NCBI RefSeq assembly: GCF_018780585.1
Contig: NZ_JADMJL010000021.1
Span: 1-64,000 of the forward strand
Length of the DNA stretch: 64,000 bases
Origin: Methyloversatilis discipulorum
GTDB taxonomy: Bacteria; Pseudomonadota; Gammaproteobacteria; Burkholderiales; Rhodocyclaceae
Direction of reading: 5' to 3'
In this document: one piece after another, positions 17,741 through 26,659 of the stretch
Layout of the letters: each line of letters starts with the position of its first letter
How positions within the stretch are numbered: position 1 is the stretch's first letter
Notes under the pieces: generated by a model
Seen by the model: the letters and a program-made list of their open reading frames with translations, nothing else
What the model was told of the DNA's origin: nothing
The model's database searches: none
Made by a program: the position numbers and the translations under genes

Positions 17741-20464
17741 TCATCGCTCCTGCTTCTTCAGCAGCCACACGCTGAGCACGGTGAGCACCGGCACGAAGGC
17801 GGCCAGCGCCAGGAAGTCGGCGTACAGATCGCGCATTTCGAGCGCCTTGGTGAACAGGCCGCGGCTGATGTTCAGGAAATAGGTCGCCGGGAAGAAGGTG
17901 CCTATCGTGCGCCCCACGCCTTCGAGCGAGGACACCGGATGCGTGAGCCCGGAGAAGGTGACCGTCGCCAGCATGGTCACCACCGCGGTCGCCGCGAGTG
18001 CCGCGATCTGCGTGCGGGCGAAGGACGACATCAGCAGCCCGAGGCCGGTGGTGGCGGTGACGAAAATGAGCGCGCCGAGGCTCAGCGACAGCAGGCTGCC
18101 TTTCAGCGGCACCTCGAACACGAACACCGCGAGCAGCACCAGCCCGTAGAAGCTCACCATGCTGACGGCGATGTAAGGCAGCTGCTTGCCGATCAGGAAT
18201 TCCAGACGGGTGACCGGCGTCGCGTACAGATTGGTGATCGAACCCAGTTCCTTCTCGCGCACCACACCGACCGCCATCAGGATGGCCGGTATGAAGGTGA
18301 GCAGCAGCGGAATGACCGCCGGCACCATCGCGAACACGCTGCGGAAGTCCTGGTTGTAGCGGTAGCGCATGTCCAGCTTCGCCGGATACGCCGTCGCCGG
18401 CAGCCCCTCGCGCACCGCCGCCTGCTGCAGGAAATCGGCGTGCAGGCCCTGCACGTAGCCGAGCGTGGTCTCGGCGCGGAAGGGCATGGCGCCATCGACC
18501 CAGACGCCGATCTCGACCGCGTGGCCGCTGCGTAGTCGGCGCCCGAATTCCGGCGGTATTTCCAGCGCCACGCTCAGTTCGCCGGCGCGCATGCGGCGGT
18601 CCAGCTCGTCGACGCCAGCCAGCGGCGGCTGTTCGATGAAGTAGCGCGAGCCCGCCATGTTCTCGATGTAGGCGCGGCTTTCCGGCGTGTCGTCGCGGTC
18701 GAGCACGGCGAATTTCAGGTCCTCGACATCCATCGAAATGCCATAGCCGAGAATGAGCACCATGATGACGGAGCCAAGCAGCGCGAAGGTGAGCCGCACC
18801 GGGTCGCGCAGCACTTCCAGCCATTCGCGCCGCGCGTAGGCCAGCAGCCGGCGCTTGCTGAAGGGCGCCGGACGCGCGGCGGGCGACGGCGGTGCAACGG
18901 CCGCGGGCGCCTCGGTGACGGCTGGCTGGGCGCCGTCGCCGGTCGCTTCTTCCAGATAGGCGACGAAAGCCTCTTCCAGCGACGCGGCACCGCGCCGCTC
19001 GATCAGCGCCGCCGGCGTGTCGCTGGCCAGCACGCGGCCGGCGTGCATCAGCGAAATGCGATCGCAGCGCTCGCCCTCGTTCATGAAGTGGGTGGACACG
19101 AAGATGGTCACGCCGTCCTTGCGCGACAGTTCGACCAGCAGTCGCCAGAAGCCGTCGCGCGCCACCGGGTCCACGCCCGAAGTCGGCTCGTCGAGGATGA
19201 GCATGTCAGGCTTGTGGATCACCGCCACCGCCAGCGACAGCCGCTGCCGTATGCCCAGCGGCAGACCGGCGGCCTGCGTGTCGAGGTATTCGGCCAGCCC
19301 GAAACGCTCGACCATCTCGGCGACGCGCGCCGCGATGCCAGCCGCCGGCAGGTGAAAGAGCTGTGCATGCAGCACCAGGTTCTGCCGCACGCTCAGTTCG
19401 CCGTACAGCGAAAACGCCTGGGTCATGAAGCCCACGCGCCGCCGCGTATCCATGTCCTTCGTGTCGACCTCGTTTCCGAACAGCAGCGCCCTGCCCTCGC
19501 TCGGCGGCAGCAGGCCGGTCAGCATCTTCATCGTCGTCGTCTTGCCGCAGCCGTTCGAGCCGAGGAAGCCGAAGATTTCGCCGCGGCCGATCTCGAAATC
19601 GACGTGATCGACCGCGGTGAAATCGCCGAAGCGCATCGTGAGCCCTTCGGCGACGATGGCCGGGCCGTCCGCCTGCGCAATGCGCGGCGGCACCACCAGT
19701 GCTTCGTGCCCCTGGCGTTTGGCCGGCGGCAGCAATTCGATGAAGGCGGCGTCGAGATCGGCCGCGCCGGTGCGCGTCAGCAGTTCGGCCGGCGAACCGG
19801 TGGCCAGCACGCGGCCATCGTCCATCGCCGCCAGCCAGTCGAAGCCGGCTGCCTCGCCCATGTAGGCGCTGGACACCAGCACGCTCATGCCGGGCCGCCG
19901 CGCGCGGATGCGGTCGATCAGCTGCCAGAACTGGCGACGCGACAGCGGATCGACGCCGGTGGTCGGCTCGTCCAGGATGAGCAGGTCGGGGTCGTGGATG
20001 AGCGCGCAGCACAGGCCGAGCTTCTGTTTCATGCCGCCCGACAGCTTGCCGGCCGGGCGGTCGCGGAAGGCGGCGAGACCGGTGCTGTCCAGCAGCTCGG
20101 CGATGCGCGCCTCGCGCTCGCGCGTCGCCTGGCCGAACAGTCGACCGAAGAAGTCGACGTTCTCGAACACCGACAGCGTCATGTACAGATTCCGCCCCAG
20201 CCCCTGTGGCATGTAGGCGATGCGTGGGCACACCGCGGCGCGGTGGTGGCGGTCGCGCATGTCGCCGCCCAGCACAGCCACGTCGCCCTGCTGGATCAGG
20301 CGCACGCCAGCCACCAGCGCCAGCAGGCTGGACTTGCCGACGCCATCCGGCCCGATCAGCCCGGCCATGCAGCCGGCCGGGATGTCGAGCGTGATGTCGT
20401 CGAGCGCCACCGTGTCGCCGTAGCGCAGGCCGACACCGGCGAGCCGGGCGACCGTGTCCGTCAT
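17741..20464 (-). CDS. rbbA: ABC transporter fusion: two ATPase domains plus ABC-2 permease (RbbA-like)
   Basis: The 907-residue product has two ATP-binding cassettes. The first has Walker [10 protein letters not shown], signature [10 protein letters not shown] and Walker [14 protein letters not shown]. The second has [10 protein letters not shown] and [13 protein letters not shown], with a weaker signature, LGIRQRLS. These are followed by a six-segment ABC-2 permease with [18 protein letters not shown] and [20 protein letters not shown]. The layout matches RbbA/YhiH. The ATG at 20464 overlaps the stop of the membrane fusion gene upstream (ATGA). With HlyD and the second permease it forms a multidrug or envelope exporter; the substrate is unknown. 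Confidence 0.9.
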   Translation of the reverse strand: MTDTVARLAGVGLRYGDTVALDDITLDIPAGCMAGLIGPDGVGKSSLLALVAGVRLIQQGDVAVLGGDMRDRHHRAAVCPRIAYMPQGLGRNLYMTLSVFENVDFFGRLFGQATREREARIAELLDSTGLAAFRDRPAGKLSGGMKQKLGLCCALIHDPDLLILDEPTTGVDPLSRRQFWQLIDRIRARRPGMSVLVSSAYMGEAAGFDWLAAMDDGRVLATGSPAELLTRTGAADLDAAFIELLPPAKRQGHEALVVPPRIAQADGPAIVAEGLTMRFGDFTAVDHVDFEIGRGEIFGFLGSNGCGKTTTMKMLTGLLPPSEGRALLFGNEVDTKDMDTRRRVGFMTQAFSLYGELSVRQNLVLHAQLFHLPAAGIAARVAEMVERFGLAEYLDTQAAGLPLGIRQRLSLAVAVIHKPDMLILDEPTSGVDPVARDGFWRLLVELSRKDGVTIFVSTHFMNEGERCDRISLMHAGRVLASDTPAALIERRGAASLEEAFVAYLEEATGDGAQPAVTEAPAAVAPPSPAARPAPFSKRRLLAYARREWLEVLRDPVRLTFALLGSVIMVLILGYGISMDVEDLKFAVLDRDDTPESRAYIENMAGSRYFIEQPPLAGVDELDRRMRAGELSVALEIPPEFGRRLRSGHAVEIGVWVDGAMPFRAETTLGYVQGLHADFLQQAAVREGLPATAYPAKLDMRYRYNQDFRSVFAMVPAVIPLLLTFIPAILMAVGVVREKELGSITNLYATPVTRLEFLIGKQLPYIAVSMVSFYGLVLLAVFVFEVPLKGSLLSLSLGALIFVTATTGLGLLMSSFARTQIAALAATAVVTMLATVTFSGLTHPVSSLEGVGRTIGTFFPATYFLNISRGLFTKALEMRDLYADFLALAAFVPVLTVLSVWLLKKQER

Positions 20465-21552
20465 GGCGTCGTCGGCGGTTTCGGCGTACCGACCAGCGGC
20501 GGCAGCGTCGCCGGCCACGGTGCTTCGGGATCGAGCCGCACCCAGGCCACACCGGGCAGGCCGGTCTTCACCTGTTTGGCGTGCGCCTTCAGCAGCTCGG
20601 GCGGAATCTTCACCCGCACGCGGAACATCAGCTTTTCGCGCTCGGTGCGCGTCTCGACCGACTTCGGCGTGAACTGCGCCTGCGGCGACACGAAGCTCAC
20701 GCTGGCGGGGATCGAAATGTCCGGCCGCACGTCGAGCACGATGCGCGCCTCGGTGCCGATGGCCACGCGGCCGGCCTGCGAGGTCGGCAGGAAGATGGTC
20801 ATGTAGACGTCGGTGATGTCGAGCAGCGTGAGCACCTTGCCACCCGCCGCCAGCACCTCGCCCGGTTCGGCCAGCCGGTAAAGCACGCGGCCGTCAGCCG
20901 GGGCGACCAGCTGCGCGTCCTGCAGATCGACGCGGATGCGCGCGCTGCGCGCCTCGGCGGCCTCGATCGCCGCTTCCGCCTGCTTCACCGCGGCGCGCGC
21001 GGCATCGATCGAGGAATAGGCGCCGCGCAACTGCGACGACGCAGCCTTCTGAGCGTCCAGCGCGGATTGCTTGTTGGTCTGGTCGACGTCGAGCTTCTGC
21101 GTCGAGATGAACCCCTTGTCGACCAGACGCTGCGTGCGCTCGATGTCCTTCTCGGCCAGCGCCAGCTGGCTCTGGCGCTGCGACACCACGGCGCCGGCCG
21201 TTGCCGCCTCGCTCTGCCGCTGCGCCACCGCCGCCACCGCGGCGGCACGGCTGGCGTGTGCCTGCTCGATCTGCGCGTCGCTGATCTTCAGTTCGGCCTC
21301 CTGCGCACGCACGTCCATCCGCGCGACGACCTGGCCGGCGCTCACGTCGTCACCCTCGCGCACCGCCACGCTCTCCAGCCGGCCGCCGGTCTTGCTGGCG
21401 ACATCGATCTCGGTCGCCTCGATGCGCCCGTTGCCGGACGCGAAAGCCTCGCTCACCGGCGGTGCGGCGTACTGCTTCCAGCCGTAATAGCCGGCCGCTG
21501 CGGCGGCGAGCACGAACAGCCCCAGAACGAGGCGGCGACGCGATGCAGTCAT
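20461..21552 (-). CDS. HlyD-family membrane fusion protein
   Basis: This 363-residue periplasmic adaptor has an N-terminal membrane anchor ([20 protein letters not shown]), a biotinyl-lipoyl half domain ([20 protein letters not shown]), a long Ala/Gln-rich coiled-coil hairpin at about residues 85-205, the returning lipoyl half ([20 protein letters not shown]) and a beta-barrel part. It is the first gene of the exporter operon and overlaps rbbA by four bases. It would connect the inner-membrane ABC parts to an outer-membrane channel that is not in this window. Confidence 0.92.
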   Translation of the reverse strand: MTASRRRLVLGLFVLAAAAAGYYGWKQYAAPPVSEAFASGNGRIEATEIDVASKTGGRLESVAVREGDDVSAGQVVARMDVRAQEAELKISDAQIEQAHASRAAAVAAVAQRQSEAATAGAVVSQRQSQLALAEKDIERTQRLVDKGFISTQKLDVDQTNKQSALDAQKAASSQLRGAYSSIDAARAAVKQAEAAIEAAEARSARIRVDLQDAQLVAPADGRVLYRLAEPGEVLAAGGKVLTLLDITDVYMTIFLPTSQAGRVAIGTEARIVLDVRPDISIPASVSFVSPQAQFTPKSVETRTEREKLMFRVRVKIPPELLKAHAKQVKTGLPGVAWVRLDPEAPWPATLPPLVGTPKPPTTP

Positions 21553-21640
21553 GGTTCAGTCCGTTGCAATGCGGGAGTCGCCCCGATTGTGCCCCGGTCC
21601 GTGTTTCAGCGCCTTGATGTTTCGCAATGCAGCAAAGGAC

Positions 21641-22063
21641 TTAGCCGGTAATCGCGAGTGCCGCCTGCAGCAGCAGAAGCAGCGCGTGCGGAAAGGCCAC
21701 CGTCGGCTTCAGCGCACTCGTCGCGTACTCCAACAACAACCCGACCGCGCCCGGCCGCGTCGCCTGCCACTCGGTATGCAACTGACAGGCCGCGTACTCC
21801 GACGCCCCGTCGGCGATCAGCGTCTCCACCTTCAGCAAGCGCTGACCCAAGCGCCCCTGCACCGTACGCAGCATCGCCTCAATCACCCACACGATCACGG
21901 TCAGCGGTGCCGCCAGCTCGAACGGAAAACCGAACAGCGCGGCGCCGGCGGTCAGCGCGACCGCAGCAATCTTGATCCCGACCGCGCAACGCTCATGGCG
22001 CTCGTGGTCGTGCTGCAGCGTGGCCCATTCGGTGTGGAGGGGTGAGGGGTAGGAGGTGTTCAT
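21641..22063 (-). CDS. Small predicted membrane protein
   Basis: The product has 140 residues. The ATG at 22063 is preceded by a purine-poor region, so the start is only moderately certain. Two hydrophobic helices (IAAVALTAGAALFGFPFEL and APLTVIVWVIEAML) and a hydrophobic C-terminal tail suggest an inner-membrane protein. No family recognised. It is co-directional with the exporter genes but 88 bp downstream of no gene in that operon, so probably independent. Confidence 0.55.
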   Translation of the reverse strand: MNTSYPSPLHTEWATLQHDHERHERCAVGIKIAAVALTAGAALFGFPFELAAPLTVIVWVIEAMLRTVQGRLGQRLLKVETLIADGASEYAACQLHTEWQATRPGAVGLLLEYATSALKPTVAFPHALLLLLQAALAITG

Positions 22064-22406
22064 GGGAGGGGCGGCGATGTCGGGAGGGTGCGGGAAGTAG
22101 CGGAATCTACCCCGTAGCGGAGTTGAATGCCTGGGCATGCGGTGGGCTTGCGTGGCGGAAGCGGCGGCGCGCTATAGTTGCGCACGCGGATGGCATTCGG
22201 CGGACGACACGGATGACATGATCGGTCGGCGAGTGAGGCGCCGGATCGGAGTGCGTCCGATTTCAAGGTTTCGTTCGTACCGTGAGTACATAGCTAATCG
22301 AACAGAGAGCATTCGAATGAAGAAAACTCTTGTCCAGTTTGCCCGCTTCTCCGGCGAGCGCCCGTCATACGTGACGAAACCGTCGTCCTCGCCACATTAG
22401 ATCCCC
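22064..22406. other. Intergenic region at the left border of accessory segment 2
   Basis: Composition falls from GC-rich to AT-richer near 22265. The region includes a possible 27-codon reading frame at 22318-22401 (MKKTLVQFARFSG...), weakly supported and ending just before the next ATG. I see no attC, tRNA end or insertion-sequence terminus. Confidence 0.4.
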
Positions 22407-23219
22407 ATGACTCAAGAGGAGTTTGTTCGAACACTGGGGGAGTACTCGGCCGAGCTGACTGCGATGATGGGTCGATTCAAGAAAACCCACAGCGGCCTAT
22501 ATATGGCTCACGGGGACGAGAGTCGATATCGGGAGATCGGGGTTGAGTTGATCGACCTCTTTCGAGATGAGTTGGTCGATGGCCTACATCACGCGAAGAT
22601 CGTTGCCGACTACTTCAACGAGAGCACACACACGTACATCGGCTCTCCATCGTACCGCGGCGTTGAGAATGTTCGCGGCGTAGTAAATGCGGTAATCGCC
22701 CGCGTGAAGAGAAGCCCAGCTTGTCTGAGAAGCGCCCAGCTCTCGCCCGGAAAGACAACAGCGCCCGAGCGCGTTGAGGCGCTATATCGCATAGGCGAGC
22801 GCTTTCACCTCGTCGCCAAACAGCTGCGCGTTCGGCGTCAGAATCGCCCTACCCTCGACATTGGGGACGAGTACGATGTTCAGGATCTCTTCCACGCGCT
22901 GTTGAGAATTCCGTTCGACGATGTGCGTCCAGAGGAATGGACTCCCAGTTACGCGGGCGGAACGTCGCGCGTTGACTTTCTACTTCCAGAGATCGAAGCC
23001 GTAGTAGAAATAAAGAAATCGCGACCAAGTCTGGGGGAGAGGGAACTTGGCGAACAGCTTATCGTAGACATCGCAAAATATAAAAGGCACCCGGACTGTC
23101 GGACGCTTTTCTGCTTTGTGTATGACCCGGACGGCAGAATTGCGAACCCACGGGGAATCGAAAACGACCTCAACGCCAAGCAGGACGAACTCACCGTAAG
23201 AGTTTTAATTACCCCATGA
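22407..23219 (+). CDS. DpnII/MboI-like PD-(D/E)XK nuclease-domain protein
   Basis: The product has 270 residues. Residues about 150-265 match the stand-alone DpnII/MboI-like endonuclease domain: LFHALLRIPFDDVRPEEWTP, then SRVDFLLPE and AVVEIKKSR, giving the D...ExK catalytic pattern, then QLIVDIAKYKRHPDCRTLFC. The N-terminal 140 residues are helical and unassigned. There is no neighbouring DNA methyltransferase, which true DpnII-type restriction would need, so it may belong to a methylation-independent defence or repair system. The ribosome site at 22407 is poor, so the start is uncertain. Base composition is AT-richer than the surrounding core. Confidence 0.75.
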   Translation: MTQEEFVRTLGEYSAELTAMMGRFKKTHSGLYMAHGDESRYREIGVELIDLFRDELVDGLHHAKIVADYFNESTHTYIGSPSYRGVENVRGVVNAVIARVKRSPACLRSAQLSPGKTTAPERVEALYRIGERFHLVAKQLRVRRQNRPTLDIGDEYDVQDLFHALLRIPFDDVRPEEWTPSYAGGTSRVDFLLPEIEAVVEIKKSRPSLGERELGEQLIVDIAKYKRHPDCRTLFCFVYDPDGRIANPRGIENDLNAKQDELTVRVLITP

Positions 23220-23507
23220 GAGGGGTATTGGGTCCGACCCGATTTATTCCAAGACCTTTCTCCCCGAGTTGAAGAACCGACGCTCTTCAAGCCTTGGATT
23301 GGTCCGGGGGATAAAGACAGTGTGACCTTTCGAGGGAGCGAAGAAAATAGAGGGACGTTGAATACCATGGCCAGAATGCTCGAAGATATAGTGCGGACTG
23401 GGTTCTCAAGAACTACTTAACACGCGTGCAACAGCGTGACATGAACTAATCAATTTCAATTTGCCACTGGCGGGCGTCTGCTCTCGATGAAAACCAGGGA
23501 TAGGAAA
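23220..23507. other. Intergenic region in accessory segment 2
   Basis: About 290 bp with no supported gene. It contains GGGTCCGACCCGATTTATTC near 23230, a short inverted sequence of the kind found beside REP-type elements, and otherwise appears degenerate. No terminator with a T-run is visible. Confidence 0.4.
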
Positions 23508-25103
23508 ATGGCACGAAACGTTGGAGACCTTGGCGAAAACTGTTTCAACAGATGGTGCATTGAAGAAAACATTGTGTGCAATAAGGCTACCATCGACAAA
23601 ACAGGAACAGATTTCTTTGTCGAATTTCCTTTAGAAGCACTGGATTCATCTACAGAGTCACTGCACCGCCCCGCTCTCGAATGCAAGGTCCAAGTTAAAG
23701 CAACCGACAAAGCAACCGGCAGCGTGCAAGTTAAATTGTCGAATTTGCGCCGGATGGCAACTGCGCCACTGCCAACCTTTATCGTAGTCATTGAATATTC
23801 CGGCGGATACGATCCCGTTGCAGCTTACGTTGTTCATTTTGACGACATCTTGATCTCAAGAGTCCTGAAGCACCTTCATGAACTAAAAATCGAGAACCAA
23901 GACCAAGCCCTAAATCGAAAAAAGATATCTATTAACTATCGAGATAGTGTAAAGCTCGCGGATTTGACGGGGACTGCTGTCATTGATGTATTCAGAAATT
24001 TTATTGGCCCCGACCTTGCCGCTTGCGTCGCCCGAAAGAAGAATCTGCTGGAATCTCTGGGGTACGAGGAAGGCGGCGTAAGCTTCCATTTTGGAATTAA
24101 TGGCAAAGACACCCTCTTGAAACTGATTGATATTTCTCTTGGCAAATCTTCCAAGGTTGAGGTACTCAACGTTAGAGGGTTTAGGAAAAGATTCAATCGT
24201 GCCGAAAAGACACCGTTTTTAGACATGCCAACAGCGATGATGAGCATGCCTGACATAGCTCCCTCCTCCATTGGGACCGCTATATTCAGGAAGGGGCCAC
24301 TTTCACCGCCGATCGAGCTGCCAGCAAAGCACTACACGTCACAGATAAACTCCTTTGTCCCCAAAGAATTGGCCAGAGTTCGCATTGATGCTGGTGCGAT
24401 TGACTTTACACTGCAGCCATACAGCGGTAAGTCAGATGTCAGCATAAGTCTTACGGGACAGACACCAACAGATTTGTACTGCATGTCTGATTCACTGCAC
24501 GCGATTGAGCTCTTGTGCACGCCGGGTCAATTTTTTTTATTTGAATATCGACCAGACGTTGGTCCTTCATTTTCCCTCGAGCTAAAGGGGTCGGAATTTA
24601 AATTTGATTGCACCCCTTTTAACAGACTCGTTGAATCAACCATTCTGATTGCGAATTTCTTCGGCATTTCAAGAAACCTGCGGATTTCATGGGATGAGTT
24701 GCAAAAAAATGAAGAGGAAATAATGAATTTTGCCTCTCTTCTTACGGCGGACGCCTCAAAACTTGGGGTGGAATTCGTCGTAACCGGCGGGTCGTACTCT
24801 GGAGTTCGGAGAACGATCTGCGCAGCCCCGCATTTTTTACGCCTTGGTAACTATATCCTAGGAGTCATTGTAGAACTTGAAGGCTCTCCGCGCCGAGGGG
24901 ATTCAGCCAATTTCGAACTCGACGATATAAGAGCCAGACTCGATCACAAGCTAGTTCTAGATTCAAAATCCACAGTGACAGCTGAAAGCATTAACAAGGA
25001 GCTAGAAAGCCTCTCTGAAAAATACAAAAATGATAGCGACATCGATTTTATATCTATACCAGTAGTGGACGAACAGGATTCAATCAAAAAACCTGCTGAT
25101 TAG
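23508..25103 (+). CDS. Large protein with DUF4365-like nuclease-fold N-terminus, unknown function
   Basis: The preferred ATG at 23508 follows AGGGATAGG, giving 531 residues; an ATG at 23487 would add seven. Residues 1-150 resemble DUF4365-type restriction-like domains: GDLGENCFNRW, TGTDFFVEF and ECKVQVKAT, the E...D...(E/Q)xK pattern. The remaining about 380 residues are not recognised; they are mixed alpha/beta without membrane segments or ATP-binding motifs. It is the most AT-rich gene in the window, a sign of recent acquisition. Together with the DpnII-like gene upstream (268 bp gap) it could form a defence pair; that is inference. Confidence 0.65.
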   Translation: MARNVGDLGENCFNRWCIEENIVCNKATIDKTGTDFFVEFPLEALDSSTESLHRPALECKVQVKATDKATGSVQVKLSNLRRMATAPLPTFIVVIEYSGGYDPVAAYVVHFDDILISRVLKHLHELKIENQDQALNRKKISINYRDSVKLADLTGTAVIDVFRNFIGPDLAACVARKKNLLESLGYEEGGVSFHFGINGKDTLLKLIDISLGKSSKVEVLNVRGFRKRFNRAEKTPFLDMPTAMMSMPDIAPSSIGTAIFRKGPLSPPIELPAKHYTSQINSFVPKELARVRIDAGAIDFTLQPYSGKSDVSISLTGQTPTDLYCMSDSLHAIELLCTPGQFFLFEYRPDVGPSFSLELKGSEFKFDCTPFNRLVESTILIANFFGISRNLRISWDELQKNEEEIMNFASLLTADASKLGVEFVVTGGSYSGVRRTICAAPHFLRLGNYILGVIVELEGSPRRGDSANFELDDIRARLDHKLVLDSKSTVTAESINKELESLSEKYKNDSDIDFISIPVVDEQDSIKKPAD

Positions 25104-25111
25104 AAAAATAA

Positions 25112-25123
25112 GGACAGACCACG
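25112..25123 (+). repeat. Dispersed GGACAGACCACG motif
   Basis: GGACAGACCACG followed by TTTTCG repeats the arm of the inverted repeat at 5754-5767. Both copies sit at the right end of an AT-rich accessory segment. The complementary arm is absent here. Confidence 0.55.
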
Positions 25124-25159
25124 TTTTCGACGGCCGAATTTTGACAAGAGGAGCGTTTG

Positions 25160-25604
25160 ATGAAGATCATCCCTGAAACCAGCCCGCCTTACAGCGCTCC
25201 CCGTACCCTGCCCTCCTCCACGCCTGACACCGGTCCCAGCTCGTTTTCGTCCGCGCTGGCGGCGGGCAACCGGTCAAACGCCCTCCGCGAGGCCTGTCGA
25301 CTTCACAAGCATGACCCGTCAGGAAATGACCGACTGGATGAACGAACAGATCCGCACTGGAAGGATGTCGCTCGATGAAAGCGCCCTTTTCATGGGCATG
25401 ACGATGAAGATCTCGGTCGAGACGGGCCAACCGGTCGACATGGCCACGGACACCACGCGCATCAACTTCATCGAGAAGGCACGCTTGGGCATCGAGGGTG
25501 CGCGGTCGTTTAACGATCAGAAGCTGGCTGAAGGACTGCAGAGGGCGATGGACAAGATGCACCGGAACCAGGGACAGGCAATCGGTGGTGATGCGCGTTC
25601 ATGA
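25160..25604 (+). pseudogene. Frameshifted hypothetical gene
   Basis: ATG at 25160, preceded by AAGAGGAG, opens MKIIPETSPPYSAPRTLPSS...SSFSSALAA. The frame then shifts, and the other frame continues ATGQTPSARPVDFTSMTRQE and runs to the stop at 25604. Removing one G from GCGGCGGGCAACC at about 25258-25268 gives a continuous reading frame of about 148 residues. The C-terminal part (from ATG 25311, 97 residues) reads as an intact helical domain and could still be translated alone. No family recognised. A sequencing error in the G-run is possible. Confidence 0.6.
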
Positions 25605-26154
25605 ACTAACGCTCATGCGCGCCCTCGGGGCGCATGACGCTGCAGGAGGGCGTGGCGCTGAACCGGTCGCGACCTCGTCACTCCACCATGAGGAACACGC
25701 GTTGGCGCGCACAGACAAGCTCACAAAACTGATCGCTGTATTCGACCTGTTCTTCGATGCGATCGCACGACTTGACGATCCGACTGCCCAGGCTCTGGTC
25801 GAGAACTGGACCCACGTCAGGCATCAGTATGTGAATCCAATCGACGCGCCGCGCTCGACGCTCGCTACCGGTCTGGAGCAAGGTCTTCGCGAGATGCCGA
25901 TGCTGCTCAAGTCGATACCTCCGGAAGCCAGAAAGCGTGCAATTGAGGCGCTGTCCGCGGCGATCGTGGCTCGGTATCCGGATTTCCTCGCCAAGGACGC
26001 CGACCGGCTTGCCCGAATAAGGGCGCGTGGCGCAATTCGCAGCGAGAACGAGTATTACCTGGTTCGTCACCACGTCGATCTGCTGGAACTCCGCCCTCAT
26101 CAGGAAGAAGAACTTCGGTTGCTGTATGAACTGATCGACCGCTTCGAGGCCTAG
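25591..26154 (+). CDS. Helical hypothetical protein
   Basis: The frame is open from an ATG at 25591, overlapping the preceding gene by 14 bp, for 187 residues. The first about 37 codons look weakly coding. A TTG at 25702 follows GAGGAA by eight bases and would give 150 residues, so it may be the true start. The product is all-helical and charged (KLTKLIAVFDLFFDAIARLD through LRLLYELIDRFEA), without cysteines or membrane segments. I do not recognise it. Confidence 0.5.
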   Translation: MRVHELTLMRALGAHDAAGGRGAEPVATSSLHHEEHALARTDKLTKLIAVFDLFFDAIARLDDPTAQALVENWTHVRHQYVNPIDAPRSTLATGLEQGLREMPMLLKSIPPEARKRAIEALSAAIVARYPDFLAKDADRLARIRARGAIRSENEYYLVRHHVDLLELRPHQEEELRLLYELIDRFEA

Positions 26155-26285
26155 GGCGGCTGACGCAAGAGTCCTACGACGAAACCGCCCGACGTAACCC
26201 CGGCCCTGGCATCGTTCGCGCCAGCCGAGTCCTCCCTCAACAAGAACCGCGGTTCTCCCGCACTGCGCCGGTCGACTATAATCAT

Positions 26286-26326
26286 CCCGATAGAAACATT
26301 AATAAAATATAAACACCCCTATCGGG
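26286..26326. promoter_or_regulatory. Operator-like inverted repeat upstream of hipBA
   Basis: CCCGATAG (26286-26293) and CTATCGGG (26319-26326) form a perfect 8-bp inverted repeat around 25 AT-rich bases ten bases before the hipB start. A TATAAT-like sequence lies just upstream near 26277. HipB-type antitoxins bind paired inverted sites over their own promoter, so autoregulation here is likely. Confidence 0.7.
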
Positions 26327-26335
26327 ACACTTAAT

Positions 26336-26659
26336 ATGGAACCACCAGTTCCTCTTCCAGTCGAGCAGGCGATCCGGAAGCTTGGCAGCGACATCTCCCT
26401 CGCCCGCCGCCGCCGGCACATTTCGCAGGCCTCGCTCGCCGAGCGCATGGGTGCGTCGCTGTCGACCGTGCGACGCATGGAGAAAGGAGACCTGCGGGTT
26501 CCCATTCACTTCTTCGCCCGCGCGCTGCACGTCTTCGGCGAGATTCAGTCGCTGGAAAACCTGCTGGACACCGCGAAGGACGACATCGGTCTGACCCTGA
26601 TGGACGAGAACCTGCCCAAGCGCGTGCGCAGCAAGGCAGGAACGTCGGGAGCGCTCTGA
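26336..26659 (+). CDS. hipB: HipB-like antitoxin (XRE family)
   Basis: The 107-residue product has a Cro/C1-type helix-turn-helix at about residues 15-70: LGSDISLARRRRHISQASLA, then RMGASLSTVRRMEKGDLRVP. In HipBA pairs this protein neutralises the HipA kinase and represses the operon. Its TGA overlaps the ATG of hipA (ATGA), so translation is coupled. No strong ribosome site precedes its ATG. The inverted repeat upstream is the likely operator. Confidence 0.88.
   Translation: MEPPVPLPVEQAIRKLGSDISLARRRRHISQASLAERMGASLSTVRRMEKGDLRVPIHFFARALHVFGEIQSLENLLDTAKDDIGLTLMDENLPKRVRSKAGTSGAL

Noticed and set aside
23225-23260. Insertion-sequence terminus near GGGTCCGACCCGATT
   Set aside because: Only a short palindrome is visible; no paired terminus, target duplication or transposase remnant was found.
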